From Sympetrum striolatum (taxonomy: Eukaryota > Arthropoda > Insecta > Odonata > Libellulidae), in NCBI GenBank assembly GCA_947579665.1, contig OX388346.1, positions 90,956,615 to 91,020,614 on the forward strand: a stretch of 64,000 nucleotides of DNA, given 5' to 3'. The translations under genes were made by a program, and so were the position numbers. The stretch's first letter is position 1; each line of letters begins with the position of its first letter. Below, in pieces: positions 25,101-39,719 of this stretch. Under the pieces are notes generated by a model. The model had not been told where the DNA came from, searched no databases, and worked only from the letters and a program-made list of their open reading frames with translations.

Positions 25101-27690
25101 AGGCTCTTGGGCTGTTTCAGCTTTCACTTGTTCGTGACTAACACTATAACACTATTTTATAAAACTTCAGTTTTATTAAAATAGGTTTATGTTACGGTAT
25201 ATTGTCAAGAAATTGATTTTTATATTCTAATTAATCTGGTATGTTTCCGTTAAGAATATATTTGTAGCATTTTGGGATTTGTTTTCATTTTGGATTTTTA
25301 TGCCTATCCACACAAGTGCAACGATGTATTTTTTTAAATTAATAATCCTTATATTTTAACATCCTACATTAAGGTTATCGGCCATATTTAATCCCCTTTA
25401 ATTCAGTCTCTAATTATTACCATTTCTTTGTTTAAAATACTTCTATTTTAAATACTTTTATTTTAAACGTTTTCGCGGTGCCTAATTATTTGGACAACAC
25501 GACCAGAACAGTAATCTAGAAATTTACCCAGCTATTTCTCGGGTATCTGTTATGCCTAATATTAAATAGCCAAGAAAATTATGCTCATAAACGTTAATAA
25601 ACTTAATGTAAATTATGAAAACACAAATTCACCTCGATGCTGCCGTCTTTTGAGCAAGTGGAAAAGGAATTCTCGTATGTATAATTCGTGTAATATAAGA
25701 GAGAAATATCATCATAGTTATTTACTAGTAATGGTAAAGTTTTGGAAGAGGACCGTCAGCGTTTTATTATTTTTGTTTTACTAAAATTGACCCTTTATCG
25801 ATGAAACTTCACTGGCACATGTGTTCAATATTGCGCTTTATGTACATGTATCTAACATACGGCTACGTGCTATATTTACCGCGATAAGTAACTTTCAGTG
25901 ACGGAGGTGCAGAAATGGCCTCCGGAGACCATTCTTAAACCGTTAGTTATGGCGTTCTGACGCTAGATGTCGCAGCACACGCCCAGTTTCACATCTCCGA
26001 AACAGCGAATAAGTAACGCATTTCAAATCGCATAAACATCGCACGAACGTCAAACTCACACATTTCTCGATGATTCCGGATGCATTTTACGACGAACGAA
26101 TTTAAATGGAAAAAATTGTTTTTTTTGGCCCTATTCGCTTTGTGTTATAAAAAAGATAGTCACCCTCTCGTTCGGTTTGCAAGCTATAGTTGGTTTGCAA
26201 GCTCATTGGGTTTCCAAGGTCTTTCAAGGTACTTATTAATTCTTATTAACATCAATTAATTTACTTATTTATCAATTCAGAATTATGATGAAAAAGTGTT
26301 TCATCGCGGATGGGTTGAGTTGGCTCCAGGCTCCCTTTATTATATGATCTTCATTAAAACAAAGTCATAATTTTTCTTAAAATACCTGCCTTGTAACAAT
26401 GAAAAGAGTCTAATTCGCCAAAATGGTCTCTCGAATCTTACTACCTAACTATTGAATGATATAAAAAAATAATATTTGCAATCCAGCGAAAAAAATGCAT
26501 CAAGCGGTGTCTTATATTTTCAGTGAGCTGTTTCGGTAAATGGAAGATTTTAGTTTGATTGGTTTTAATTTGATTGATTTGGACACAAATTATGAGAAAA
26601 CACCTCGGTACTGCAGATTGATTTTTAATTCATGAAGATTACTTACAAAAATAAAATGCAAATATTTCAGATTCTCATTTTGTACGGCCAATCAATCAAT
26701 TACAGCAAGAAACATCTGGGAATTAGATTTTAGAGCTAGTAATTTCATCCATTAATCTTACCAGTAAACAAAAGACGAGAACTAATAGTAAACGAAAATA
26801 AATACATAACTTAAGGTGCGTGTGCCACGTGCCCAAAGGCAATTTGCATGGTGCATTTTAGATGAATTCACTGGCAACACACAATGAGTTGTTCTTGTTT
26901 ACAAATCTACCAACGTAAAGACATCATATCCAGTCTAAGAACTGTAGATATTTAGAAAGTGCTTTAAGCCGTTTGGTAACTTCCACTTTGAATTTACGCT
27001 TTGAAGCTGTGGAATGGCGATTGTCCCTAAGATTGCTGAGATTCTCGAACTGGTCACAGCTCTCTGGCAAAAGGCTTACGAAGTATTCTAAATTTCTATC
27101 TTTTGGTTTGCCAACTCTCTCCTAATTTATTGGGAGACTCCCAAAATTTGACAAAAAATATTAAAATCTCCCAACTCACGGATTGAGGAGTTTTTCTCCT
27201 AGTTTTACTCAACTAGATTCGTCTAACGGTTCCTGCTCTATTTGATCGCTTCGGCGACTCATTTTATTTCAATGTCAGAAACATAATCTTAATTCTGAGC
27301 CGTCTACAGATACTTGGAAATATTTTAGTAGCTTCTTGGAATAATTCGCAGTCTGAATTTTCTTGAGGAAATGGCGTCATAGAATCCGAATTTTATATTT
27401 GGATGCTTCAACTGTTATCAAATTGAACATTTAAGCAGTTGATCAACGATGAGTGAATATTCCGTGCCTGTTGGAAGTTTGTTTTATCATAGTGTCCTAG
27501 AATACCTCGGGATTAACCAATCTTGGAATCGACAACATCCGGAATCAACTCTTCAGGAATTGGGTATCCTAATTTAAAAACAGCCGTGTGTTCCTTTTCC
27601 TTTCCAAAAGACTATAAACTATATTTATTAAAAGAGTTTAAAAAAAGACAGTATTCTCAAGAATAAAAAACTAGATAAACTGAAAAAGTC
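25100..27690. other. intergenic, nothing recognised
   Basis: AT-rich DNA apart from the third copy of the 30-bp motif at 25722-25759. No coding sequence or element ends recognised. Confidence 0.5.
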
Positions 27691-27696
27691 ATGCGC

Positions 27697-27775
27697 GACT
27701 TGGAATTGAACCCAAAAGATTCCTTTTTTACCGGAAGATGTCCCAGCCAATTGAGTTATCACCCAACCCAAATCA
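27697..27775 (-). mobile_element. tRNA-like sequence, probable SINE head
   Basis: On minus, an A box (taactcaattggctggg) and a B box (gggttcaattcc) stand at normal tRNA spacing. The expected acceptor strands (gggttgg and tcgcgca) do not pair, so it is not a functional tRNA. Confidence 0.5.
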
Positions 27776-27779
27776 ACTC

Positions 27780-30700
27780 ATTTTTTGGGAATCTTGATAG
27801 AGCAACCCGGAAGAACAGAAGCCAAAACAAAGTAAAAGACTAAAAAAACAGATTCGCAATTAACTCAAAAATGCGTAAAGCATGCACAAAAATATTGCGA
27901 TTTAAACGATTTTCCTTCACGAAATATTCTGGTTCACCTTTTCATAATATCTTTAGTTTCCAGCATAAGAAGCGTATATCTCCATTCCTCGAATCTGCGC
28001 AATTTCGAATCCCGTGCTTTATGACGGTTTTAGCTGAGGAAGAAGAGAGCGCGCAAAACTTAATTCTCTCGAAAATCCAATTTAGAATGCTAAGCGAGCG
28101 GAAATTATGACGGGCGCATTTTGGATTCTCTTCCTAGAATCCTTTTTACTGCTTTTGAAGATATTCAACATTCATGAAGCGACTGCATGTTAAAGCATGC
28201 TAAACATGATAAGTAGTATCACACCTGCATGTTATCTGGGTAAATATCAGCATTGTCGATTGAACAATTTTCTATATTCCGCCCATTACATTGATTAAAA
28301 TTTCTATTTATATAATTAACCTTATAAATTAATGTAATTGGACAATAAGTCATTTTTCATTAGGTGTATAATTTTGTAGGTAATATAATATTATCCGGAT
28401 GCGTCCCTAGCTTTCACCTTGTCCTAAATGCTCTAGAGAAGACTTTTAATATAGCTCATGAAACAGATATTGAAATTAATTTGATTGATAAGTACATCAG
28501 AGCCTACATATGGATAACTTAAACATAAATAGACAGGCTTAACAAAAACTGATTAAATTTTTAATAAACTTTTTTTAATTTCATATATCTCTAGGAAATC
28601 ATGCGCAAAATAAATAAAATATTCAATTTATTTTACGTGTATAATATAAGTATGCGTGTTTAAAGAGACACAGTTGCACCCACGAAAATAGCTCTGGGAC
28701 TGTAAACTAGAATTGCGAAGCGCAATGTTATGTTACGCTGTGTTTGACCGGTATTATCTTTGCTCCTTCGTCTTCGTTCTCACGCCCCCACTGCGGCATG
28801 CATCTTGGCCTGCGAATTGAACGCCTCCCAAGTCACGTCGTCAAAACAGCTTCCCTGGAGACGTCCCTTCATCAACGGCGCAAAAAGAGCCGCACCTGGA
28901 AGCGTCTGAGACGAGGAATGTTCTCACGAATGCGAACGCACGGGCTTGTTCGCTTGAGAAGCAGCGTTACACAGGAATTCCACACGATCTTTGACGAATT
29001 TTAACTTATTAATCACAATGGGTTCATTACACTACGTAGATTCCAGTGCAGAACAAAAGCAATTTCTCTAAAGCGTGCGATCTTAACCCGATCGTCAATA
29101 TAAGGCTATGGAAATATTCAACCAGCAACCAACATATGAAATGAAGAACTTTGAAAGCTGTTCTTCCACGCAATTAGCGAATTTCTCTTTTAATTTCTCA
29201 GCATATACCTAAGATAAAGATGATGTAGCTCTGACCACATACTTAAAAAAGTAATAATGACCCATTTTGTTACCCTTTGATATTGTTTACCATAAGAACT
29301 AAGAAGTGATAATTTATCGGCTGATGTAGACAGTGGTGACAGGACGTTATACGGTACGTAAAGATGGAATGGGTGTTTAATATAAATTAAACGGATTTAC
29401 ATTTCGTTTTTGGGTGGTTAGTCTTTAAGCAACATCTGACATTGAATATTTAAGATGCAGTGAGATTATCGGAGTAGTTTTCCCAGCAAAAAAACGCGTC
29501 CAATGAGCCAGAAAGTACTTCCTCAATTTAACTAATTTTCGGATCAGCCAAGAAACGAACGGAGTCCATTATTTATTTGTGTTGGCTATCATCTATTTGT
29601 CAATCTAACTGTTAGTACTTATTGGTAAATTAAGATCTATTCCTGTTCCACTTTATGTTTAATATTGATGGAACTTGAAGTTACTGAGTCCGGAGATCAA
29701 ATGAAAAAAGGACTGAGCATATTAAATAAATTACTACCACCCACACCAACTATACCCCTGCTACATATAGATGTATGGATTCTTGGAACAAATGCTTGGA
29801 GAATATAACTAGTAATGTATAATCAAGTTATCTTCTGAAATCAACAAATATCAGTGGAATAGTAACAATGTTAAGACAGTACATTTATCAGTATGATATG
29901 GATACAGAAACCCTCATTTATCTCATTTCTCATCTAAAAATCCCATTTATCAGTAGTTCTCGATGATTATCATCGAAAGAAACTTCGCCAAATGATTTGA
30001 AAGGGACTTTACCTTCAGTCCCACAAAAGAAAGATACCAAAAAGCCAATATTAGTCAAAGTAAAAGCGAACACATTATTTGATCAAACCGTCATATTTCC
30101 AATAGAGAAAGGAAAGGTATATCATTAACATGGATGTCGTCTTAGCGTTAGTCGCGCAGTAACGAAGAATCATATGATATCATAATGATAGACGTTCTAT
30201 CAGTCCTAATACCTTCACCAAGGTAACAACGGAAACAAAATAGCAGAGAGAAATGTCTTGAGCGAAAGACAAAATCCATTTGGGATAATGTAAAACCGTA
30301 AATTTAAAGCAAAACATTAACCCTTTCGCGTGACACTGAATAATGCTCGCCACAAGATCCTCGAGCGAGGGTCGAACAAAAGAAAAACCACAATAGAGGT
30401 CTCTCGTTTCGCATTGATTTATTTTCGTCGATTTCTTCAGCTAGCGACCTCATAATCACCTAATTTAAACCTCAGGAACGTCACAGTGAGCATACTGCTC
30501 ATTTTTACCACTCAGAGATATACGCTACTCACATTAAATGCTGTATTTACGACGACACTGCGCAATAATATCAGATACATTGGTTTCGTTAGAGAAAAAG
30601 TTGTCAGCTGCGAGTTTGTATTGACCGTATACATTCCGTTCCTGAAATCACGTCAGATAGGTCATGAATTTTTAATAAACAACATGCAATTTTTCATAAA

Positions 30701-33700
30701 AAGGAATTTTGAACATTTTATCTTGGAATTTTTACCTCATGCAGAAATCTTATAAGCAGTACTAGGAAATAAAACTTACGAAACATTTGCCGTAACCTCG
30801 TAATAAGCGATTTACTCCTCCAAGTAATGTTCGACTGTCTACGCAGGAACAATATTAATACTATGATATTCGTTGTCGACGGATGCTAAGGTGATGCTTA
30901 CTGGTCTTTGTTTTCGAATCTCGTGCTTTAAGCACTTTCGTATCAGGCATTCAAAATAGATTCATTATCGAAATCGTTGTTTTAGTATGTGATATAAGAA
31001 GCGAAAAAACCTTGTGGGAACAGGGTGTGCGATCTGTTCACCTACAATGAAATAATATCGGCGACTGATAACTGATGATGAGGAAAGAAGACTGAATTAT
31101 AATGGATATTTCAAAATCGATATTCTGAAAATAAACTATATAGTCTATGGTACAGATGATGAAAATTAAGTTTTACTTAGCACAGGAAATCGTGCGACTT
31201 AACCAAAGGTTAAAGTGAGGACATCTGGTTGTGGTTGGTGCCACTACTTGAAGCACCACTACCTTGAACATAAAAGCCCCCATTTAGAGAAGTGAGGAAG
31301 ACGTGGCTCGGAAGTTGTTTTGCTGGTTAGAAGTTGGTAATAAAAACTACCCGGAAAGTGGGATACCTGAGTTGGAGTACCAGCCAATACACTATTTTTC
31401 TCTTCTTGTACAGCCTTAGTCTATTGTAGTCTAGAATACTAAGGGAAGCGACGAAATATTTTCAAATTAGAAATATTAATGAAATTATGGATTGTTTTTA
31501 CAAGGATTCATTATAGGTGCTATTCTTGATGTTAAGTTATTACCATTAATATAGGAAATAAATTGTGACAGCCAGGTGGTCTTCCATTACGACTGCTGAC
31601 TCATTTCACGACACACGCATCAAAGGTTATGAATTCCAGTTGGCAAATAGAAGAGGGTGGGAGTCCTAGTTCGTGAGGAAAGCCGTCCGTATCTCCAAAT
31701 GGGTCAAGGACTGCCGCGTGGATTCGACGGAGAACAAACCTTTTTATGGAACTTCGACACTCGGCGACACGCACGCAAATAAAACGACGGCATTACTTCC
31801 AAACAAATCCATGAAACCGCGAAAATGGATTTTGCCTCCGATTTTCGGCGAAAATTGATGAAATTGGTTGAGTGAGCAATGGATGAAACCCTTGTGCCGT
31901 TTCTGCGTTGTCGGAAAAAGTCCCGAGCGTCACAGGGCGTTAAGGGTTACCAAAGGAGCAGAATAAATGAATCACCACAAGTCCGTGACTTTACGAGGAG
32001 ATAAGGCTGGAAATGCACGGAAATCCGTAAGAGCGTTTTTTTTTCCTTTCGCAAGTCGGCGTTGGGAGTTAATGGGAGAAAAGGTTTCGTTTTATTACTA
32101 ACATTCCGAACCTGAAGTGATGCCTTCTACGATAAACATGAGGCAATACATGAGCGCGAGTTTTTATCATTCTCCAGTAGGGGGCCGGAGTTGTAACGTT
32201 TGACCTCAATTTATTCGTGGCATATTAATCAATAAATAACCTTTTTGTGGAGATGGGTTTTCCCTATTCCTCCACATTTGCTTTCATCGGGTTGCAAATG
32301 TGGAAACATTTCGTATTAGATAAACCACAAGCATACCAAATAGGTTAAGATTGTGCTCGAAACAAAAAAACGAAGCACCCCGCTCACAAAATAGTTCGAT
32401 TTGGTTTCACTGCAGTGCTGAAAAACTATGCGAATCGCAAATAGATTATTAAAAATGGTAATTGAATATTAAGTGAAAATTTCATATATAAACGGATACC
32501 TAGAGATTATCAATTGTTAAAACGGATGTTTCTCTAAACTTATATATGATTATATTAAAAAAAAAGTTAAATAGAAGCAAGGTGAAGAAGCTTTCCGTTC
32601 TTGTATCACCATAAGAATAGGTATTAATAAAAGTAATATACACCGCTATGTGCGTAGCTCGTAAATAATGAGCATGCATACTGGCTTCTTCGTTGAGCAC
32701 ATTAATATTATATTATTACAAGTAACCTGGCATGCTTCGCTCTACACTCACATATACTAAGTGTATAATACTATTTTCCTTAGGTCAAAATGATGAAAAA
32801 CGAGATATCAAATTCTACACCAATTCGCCGAATAATAAATATTTCGAATAAAAATGTAATGCATCTCTGAACACGAAACTCGGCTATAATTTAGAAAAAT
32901 ATTGATGAAGTGAACTTATACAAAGTTATAAATTAATATGTATGGGAATAAAAATAGAGGTTCTAGTAAGGTGTACACACAGCCGGAAGATATTAGTAAA
33001 AATAAACTGTTGTGTAGTCGTCAAGGTAGTAGAGCAGCTGACCTCATTTCCACTGCTGAGCAGCCTTTCGTTAAAATTCATCGTTTGGTACAGCAAAACG
33101 CACAATTCCACGAGGGAATGACCTAATTAGAAATCCAAACAAACCTATTTAACGCCATTCAAAACACTCGCAGTTGCATTTCCAATTTAATTACTACACA
33201 AAAAGAGCAACATAAGATAAAAGAAGATCGAATTATTTAGACAATGAAAGCACGATATTTTCTTTCAGCGTGACGTTTTCTAATGATTGAAAAATTATTT
33301 AATGTTAAGAATATAAATTGACTAAAATATTTACTATCAAACCATTATTACAATGAACATGGATGGCGATTCCCACGAAATTACTTTTAAAAAACGTCTT
33401 ATTACAAAACATTATGAATAACACAATTAACGCTTTCCCTTCGATGAATGGTAATAAAAAATAAAAATTCGTAAGAGAGATGACACGTTATGAGAATAGT
33501 TCTGAACGCCTCATTAAAAAAATCCTGCATTCATTTATGAAGCCAAACAAACACAATCTATGTTGTCTTTCCATTTCATTGAAAGAACTCCTGTAAAGTT
33601 TATTACATTTACATGAAAGACGGGGTTTTGTAAAAGATTTTTCTTATATTGGAGGGAAATTATTATTCTGTTCTGCTTGTACTGCCTTCAAGACATTAAT

Positions 33701-36700
33701 TTTACTACTACAATATTTCACCTAAGGATTACATCGATTAGGAGCTGATAGTCGTAAAGTAAACAGTCTTAATAAAATTGCTAGTAATTTTACATAATCT
33801 TGATTTTCATTTTATTCACTGGTATTGTTAATTGAAATGTCCATTTGCACAATACTTTATTTTTCTTAAATACCTCTTTTTAAAACTATATACTAAATTT
33901 GAGTTTTCAAAGGAAGAAAAGAGAGTGAAATGCTATAATCGCATCCATTTAGCTGAATTACGGTGAACTGTATTCCAAGGGGAGTGCGGACTAATTCAAG
34001 AGATTGAAGATTGAGCTTACGAATCCATCAAAACTGTGAAGGAAAGAAAAAGTTCACCAAATTTCCGTTTGAATCACTCGCCCTTCCAAGAAAAACCTAG
34101 TTCCGGATCAATAAGTAACTTACCCCTTCTCCAATCATAGTTCTCGCATTTGATAATATTTTCAGTATAATATGAAAAAGTAACAATATGTACTATTAGT
34201 TAAGCAAAGATAGGGCACCTATTTTACGTTCTGTCAAACTATTACGTTTAAATGAAAAGAACAGGTAAATGTAACTTTCGACTGATCAATAAATTTAGAT
34301 TATTATAAGGCTTGTACTTTAATATTTGTATTTGTTTACATTAATTTGATTTTGATTAATTTTAATACTTGTATATGTTTATATTTCCATATTAGTATAG
34401 ATTTGTATTATATTGTTTGTATTATTAAAAATTGTACGGGATAAATGGAAAATGGAATTTAAAAGTCTCAAGTTCGCCTAAATCCTTCCCCCAAGTCCTT
34501 TATCTATCGATGAATAATAATAATTGTGTTCATTTTGACATTTTCGTGATTATTTCATGAATTACTCAATTTTCGATAGTTCGAAATTTTTACCTGGTTC
34601 CTTGGGTTTCGAATTATCGAAGTTTCATAGTACCTAAATAGACTATTACTTCCTGTAATTTACTAGCCATTTCCTTTCACAAGATATTTATATACCATCG
34701 GCTTCAGCCCATTTTACAACCCTTTCCAACCTCGTAAGCTCAAGCATTCCATCGACCAAATTCCCCAATACGCTGAATGGCCAAGATATGGCAGAGTCAT
34801 CGACATTTTCCGCCTGCCTATCGGTTAAAAAATGTAAGAGGACCGGAGAAAGTGCACTTCCACACTGCCGAAAAAATCCTAAGATGATCAAAATGTCTAA
34901 CAAATGCTCTTTTTTCACTTTCCAGGAACTTTGATCGCGTGAGGGCTCGCAAATCTCCGACGACAGCTTCGGAAGGGAGACGACGGACGTGACGTCACGG
35001 GCGGACGCAACCTCCATTCGAGACACGCAATCAACAAAGTGAACGGCCTTCCTCAAAAAATAAAACTGCGACGAAAGCCCTTTTCCTGAAGGGGAAGGAG
35101 ATAGTGTGCTGGGAAGAGACCCTTTTTACGCTCCTCTAAATTCTCGTTCCTCATATCAAGCCATCCTCCCACAAAAGAAAATCTCCCGACCTTGGGGCGG
35201 TCGAGCGCTGGTCCTGCGGTCCTCAACTTCCGGAAGGGCCCGTAATTGGACCACTTCCGCATGCCCATAAAAATAAAAGAAACACGATTCGGAAGAGTAC
35301 CTGAATTTTGGGCCGTAAAAAGGAATACATTTCGTGTGTAACGGAAGGATTACGAGCGAAACACGGATTGAACGCGTAAGACGGGACGTGCTCGCGTTGT
35401 GAATGCACTCCGTTAGAGTGAGCTGGATTGCTGAGCTTTCCGCCGGAAAACTTGGTGGTGAATATCTCGATCTTTTGCAGCATCCGCTTCCGTAGAAGAA
35501 GTGCTACATTAGCGATTTTTTTTGAAGTGACGTGACGAAGATTGGAGAAAAGGACATATTGGTTCGATGAGTTTGGTCCATTCAAGGGATATTGCATCCG
35601 AGTCAATTCTTGATCAGTGATATCCTCGCAAAATCATCTTCCGTTCGTCTATACACCGGTGCATGATCTGCTCTTCGGTATGGATTCTTCTGGTGAAAGG
35701 GACGACGAAAAGGAAGCCTCCGCAAACTCAGAGAAGCACTTCCGAAGGGAAGAGATAATGTGATAGGCAACCGACAGGTTGATACAGTTCGTCAGATATA
35801 AAGGACGAAGAGTTTTAGGAGAGCGGGAAAATATTGGGAAAATTTCAACGCGTAAGGAAGTTACGACTTTGTTGGGCCGTGAACCTTCTTATATCCAGTC
35901 TCAAACGACATAATTAAGCTACTTTTCCAACTTATAACAAGTTTTAAAGGCCTTTTCGAGCACTTAAATTAGAAACACAGAACTGCCTAATAGAAACGCT
36001 ACGTGAAAGCCGTAACTGGATATAATAATATATGAGAAGTGGAACGACTTGTGAGGGGTTAAACCTGAAGCTTCAATCCTGTCAAATTTAAAAGGACTTC
36101 CACAGACAGCGAACTTATTATTATTGATAATTTTATTTGGAGCAAACTACTCTTGAGACAACCACATCAGAATATTTAAGAAGATTTCCACTCCGTGAAT
36201 GAGATTTTTCCGTCACTTAATTTCCAAATCGCTATTTTGGAATCCCTATTAATTTCCAGAACGTGTCCACCCGTAATACAGCCCAGTCCGAATCCAAAGA
36301 GAAAACTATTTTATTAGAAGGAACGATTGAATATAATCCGTCAAAACGTATTCCTCTTACTGGTTTATTTTTCTCGCAATTGTTAACGAACCAATTAAGA
36401 TTCCGAAGCTGCTCAAGGAAGGAAGGAACTCAAAAAACGTAAACGAATAATTTTCTCATTCTAGCAAAATCACTTCAGAGAAAACCCCAGCATTGGCGGC
36501 TGTCCCTTGGTACAATCGTGTAGTGCGGGTTGTCGTGAAGCTAGGCGCCTACGACTAGTCACGACAGAAATTTCACCGTTGATTTTTCTTAACAATTTTT
36601 TATCAGCGCCCAGATCCTGAATCAAACGTAGATAATATCAAAATTTTAAAAATACCTACAAGGAATAATTATACGTTTTTCGATCTAAGGATAAAAAATC

Positions 36701-37700
36701 GTCCGAAGGATATTCGTAATTTACTAAAATCTAAAGTTCCTTAGAATTGGGGGCTATATCAGCATAGTAAGAAAGAACACAGAAAGAAGAGAGTTGGCAA
36801 TTCATCAGCGAGCATAAGAATCGAAATTTCAGGAATTAAGTGGTAGAGAATCGTTGGAGCCGAAATTTTGAGTCGGCTAGCACAATTTCAGAGAAATTCC
36901 TTTTATGTACTGAAAAAGGAATCGCTGTAACACAGCGGTGAGGTCGTTTGAAAGTGAGTGCGAGTATTAAAGTGATCTATCGTTTCCTCAAAACTTCTAA
37001 ACTGAGCAATAGAATCCTCCTTCCCGGAACCTGACGTTGGCCCTGCAGAGTAACTTCAGAGCATCTTTCTGAAAATCTTTATCGAAATTTCTCCCAAAAG
37101 CCTGTCATCGACTTTCTAACATCCACCCTGAAAATAAAATCAGAGATAGCGACTCCGACTGAGGGTAGACCTCACCATCTTAACAAGGGAAATTCAACCA
37201 AAATTTGGCTTTTCATCTGGCTAACTTTAATTCGTTCGGCGATAAAGAGAGAGCGAGATCTTTTTCCAAAATCATAGCCGAACGAGTCAAACTTAAAAAG
37301 GGAAATAAAAAAAGCCTACCAATAGCTAATAAGCTCCTGTATTTCTTCGACGTAAGTTAAGGAAGTTGAAGACCCTCACTGTGTCTTACTCTTCTAAAAA
37401 CTTAATCGTATCTTCGAATATTACCAATCTTTCGACCTTTCCTTTTCTGAAGAATTTCTACGAACGTCCCCAACATAAATCGAATCTGTCAGAGGCAGGT
37501 TCTCGTTTGATAGAGCCAGGGAAAGCGAGTGAACAATTCAGGCTTGAGTCATAAAAAGGAAGCGGTAATAACTAGTTCGGAAACAAGACAGCGGATATAA
37601 ATCTCAAGACAGGTGCTTCGACCTGCTTCTTCTTTATAAGTGAAATTCTCCTTTAATCGGAACTTTCCCCTTCTTCAATCGAACTCTTCCTTGCCCTTCT
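27780..37700. other. intergenic, no gene recognised
   Basis: Ten kilobases with no family I can name. CpG-rich patches stand out at about 28740-28990, 31660-32060 and 34900-35480; the last contains overlapping minus-strand frames of 71-127 codons without recognisable domains. They may be regulatory DNA of the tetraspanin gene or first exons of unknown transcripts. Confidence 0.45.
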
Positions 37701-37857
37701 TTCTCAAACGGGAGACGGGAAGCGAGTGACACAAACTGAACTGAAGAGAGGACGACACTTCTGCCGTGGGCTTCTATAAAGGAATCCTCAAGAAAATCGA
37801 AAGCGTCTTCGACCTTCCAGGAGGAAATAGTCCTCAGAGCCCTCCAGTGACGCGCCG

Positions 37858-38117
37858 GTGCCTTCGGCGGAGATCTTGTGGTGCGGCGTAAGACGGAGAC
37901 ACCCCCATCGGAGCCGCCGCCGGCCTGTGGGGGCGACCGAGGTGGTGGTGGCGGAGGCTGCTTCCCTGGCGACCGGTACTTTAGTATGCCCCAGCGGGCG
38001 TCCGGCGGCGGCGGATCGAGGGAAGAAGGAGGAGGCGAGGTGGAGGCAGGACCTCCCAGGAGGCAGAGCGGGGGCAGAAATCAAGGACATAGGAGGAGGA
38101 GGGGGGTCGAAACTAAG
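37858..38117 (+). other. candidate GC-rich upstream exon of the tetraspanin gene
   Basis: A strongly GC- and CpG-rich block ends in a good donor (ctaag before gtgagc, GT at 38118). In the frame that ends in phase 0 at this donor it is open from 37851 and reads a Gly/Arg-rich protein, with an in-frame ATG at 37986. The exon beginning at 39492 (acceptor tttttccaaag) is also phase 0 and stays open into the tetraspanin start, so the two could join to give an N-terminal extension of about 120 residues. It could equally be 5' UTR with chance openness, because low-complexity GC-rich DNA is often open in several frames. Confidence 0.35.
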
Positions 38118-38967
38118 GTGAGCTACGGACGAGAGATGTGAACTTTCATGGGTAAAAAAAAATGATCAAATCACCAACGCAATTAAGAGTAATTATATTC
38201 AGTTGTTTGTGTGATATATTCTCCTGAATGACAGAGAGAAATGCTAAGAACGTTGATAATCATATAAAAGCGAAATAAAGATAATCATTTCATGCAAAAT
38301 TATACACTCTGAGGTCCATTTACTACAGAGTAGTTAAAAACTGACAAGATCTCAAGCCTGATGCAACAGCGGATGATTAATGCATACAGAACCTATTGCT
38401 TACAGATAGTTAATCTGATCAATGTTATTAATATCAAACATCTTATATTTTCAGTAACAGCTTTTACACATTCGACTCCTCATTACTCATTAAAACCATC
38501 ACCATTTCAACTTATAGGTGGATGTTAGGAAAAAGGTTAAGCAAAAGGCTATAGGGTATTGATCTTGTACGGCAGTAATGCCCCTAAATATGTGAGTCAA
38601 ATTGAAGTTGCGTTAGGTAAAGTTTCTGGGTATTCGAACGAAACAACGAAATAAAATTTAACATAAACGTTAATGTAAATAGGTAATTAGGTAGATGATA
38701 CATAGTTGATTATCAAATAAAATCACTAGTTAATATGAAATACGGAACAAAAATATTTTAAATATATATTTACAATGTTTCAATGCATAAGATATTCGGA
38801 AAATATCCTTTCGTGAAGTTTACATGATATGATGGCATGAATTTCGTCAATAAATCACATCCAATAGTAGAAGTGTTGAGTAAGCGAAATAGGAGCCCTT
38901 GTGATTACAAATAGAATAATCATGAGCAAAAAAGAACTTCATTGACTCAAAACTGCTCACATGCGAT

Positions 38968-39250
38968 TGTGTTCAAGTCCGATTTGTCGGATGTGATGTC
39001 CGTGTTCAAGTCCGTTTTTGCTTAAATGGTTGAAGCAGCCTCCCGGATAAAGGGAGATCCTGGGTTCGATTCCTGGCCCCGTCAGACTTTTTTCAAGTCC
39101 GTTTTTCCTTGGGAATTTTCCTGGGTGCACGTCCTTATGTGCAAAGTCACCTCAACCCTTTCCTTCTATGAATTTATATAAACTTCACAAACTTATTTTT
39201 GTCCTACTTGACCCTTCTTTAGCCAATGAAGAATAAATCTATCAAGTAAA
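38968..39250 (+). mobile_element. tRNA-derived SINE
   Basis: The tRNA-like part (39028-39085) has an anticodon-like arm (ctccc, 7-nt loop, gggag) and a strong B box (gggttcgattcctgg). The tail region has a conserved-looking ccttgggaattttcctggg and ends in an A-rich stretch. The direct repeat ttcaagtccg occurs three times around it (38973, 39004, 39093). Confidence 0.6.
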
Positions 39251-39719
39251 AGGTATTTAAAAATCACTGTATATAGAAATCAGGGAAAGCATTTCAATAG
39301 TTAAATTCAATCAGAACAATTTTTGCTGAAAGAGGATGTAGCAAATTTAAAAATAGTTAAAAATAATCGATCACCTCCTTCCTTCTTGTTTTCAATTACC
39401 AAAAAATTTGCTTCACACAAACAACCAGAAAACCATCCCATCTGTTTTGGAGACCGCGAGACTTAAGTGGCTGTTTCCCGTTTTTCCAAAGGGGCGGACT
39501 TCATCGGGACACGCAGAGAAGACCAGGAAAGGAGGGGGAGCTGGGGGCGGGGGGGGCGGAGCCGTTTGGGACTGGGTAGACCTGCCCTGGCTCGAACTCC
39601 TCGGGGGCGTAGGGCGACCATTCCGCTTCGGGGGGGGATCCCCGAAGAAGGAGGGGGGAGCGAAGGGGGGGGAGGGCGCCGAGACGCCCGGGGCCAAGGG
39701 GGGTGACCAGGAGGCAATA

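Noticed and set aside
27697..27775. Functional tRNA gene on minus
   Set aside because: Acceptor stem strands do not pair; A and B boxes alone fit a SINE head.
34688..35606. Chain of minus-strand frames of 71-127 codons in a GC-richer patch
   Set aside because: No recognisable family and no convincing splice sites joining them.
37788..38090. 100-codon minus-strand frame in the GC-rich upstream block
   Set aside because: Low-complexity GC-rich DNA is open in several frames; only the plus strand has a donor that fits a neighbour.
39028..39085. Functional tRNA gene on plus
   Set aside because: Anticodon-like and T arms are visible, but the D arm and acceptor stem are not; SINE body follows directly.
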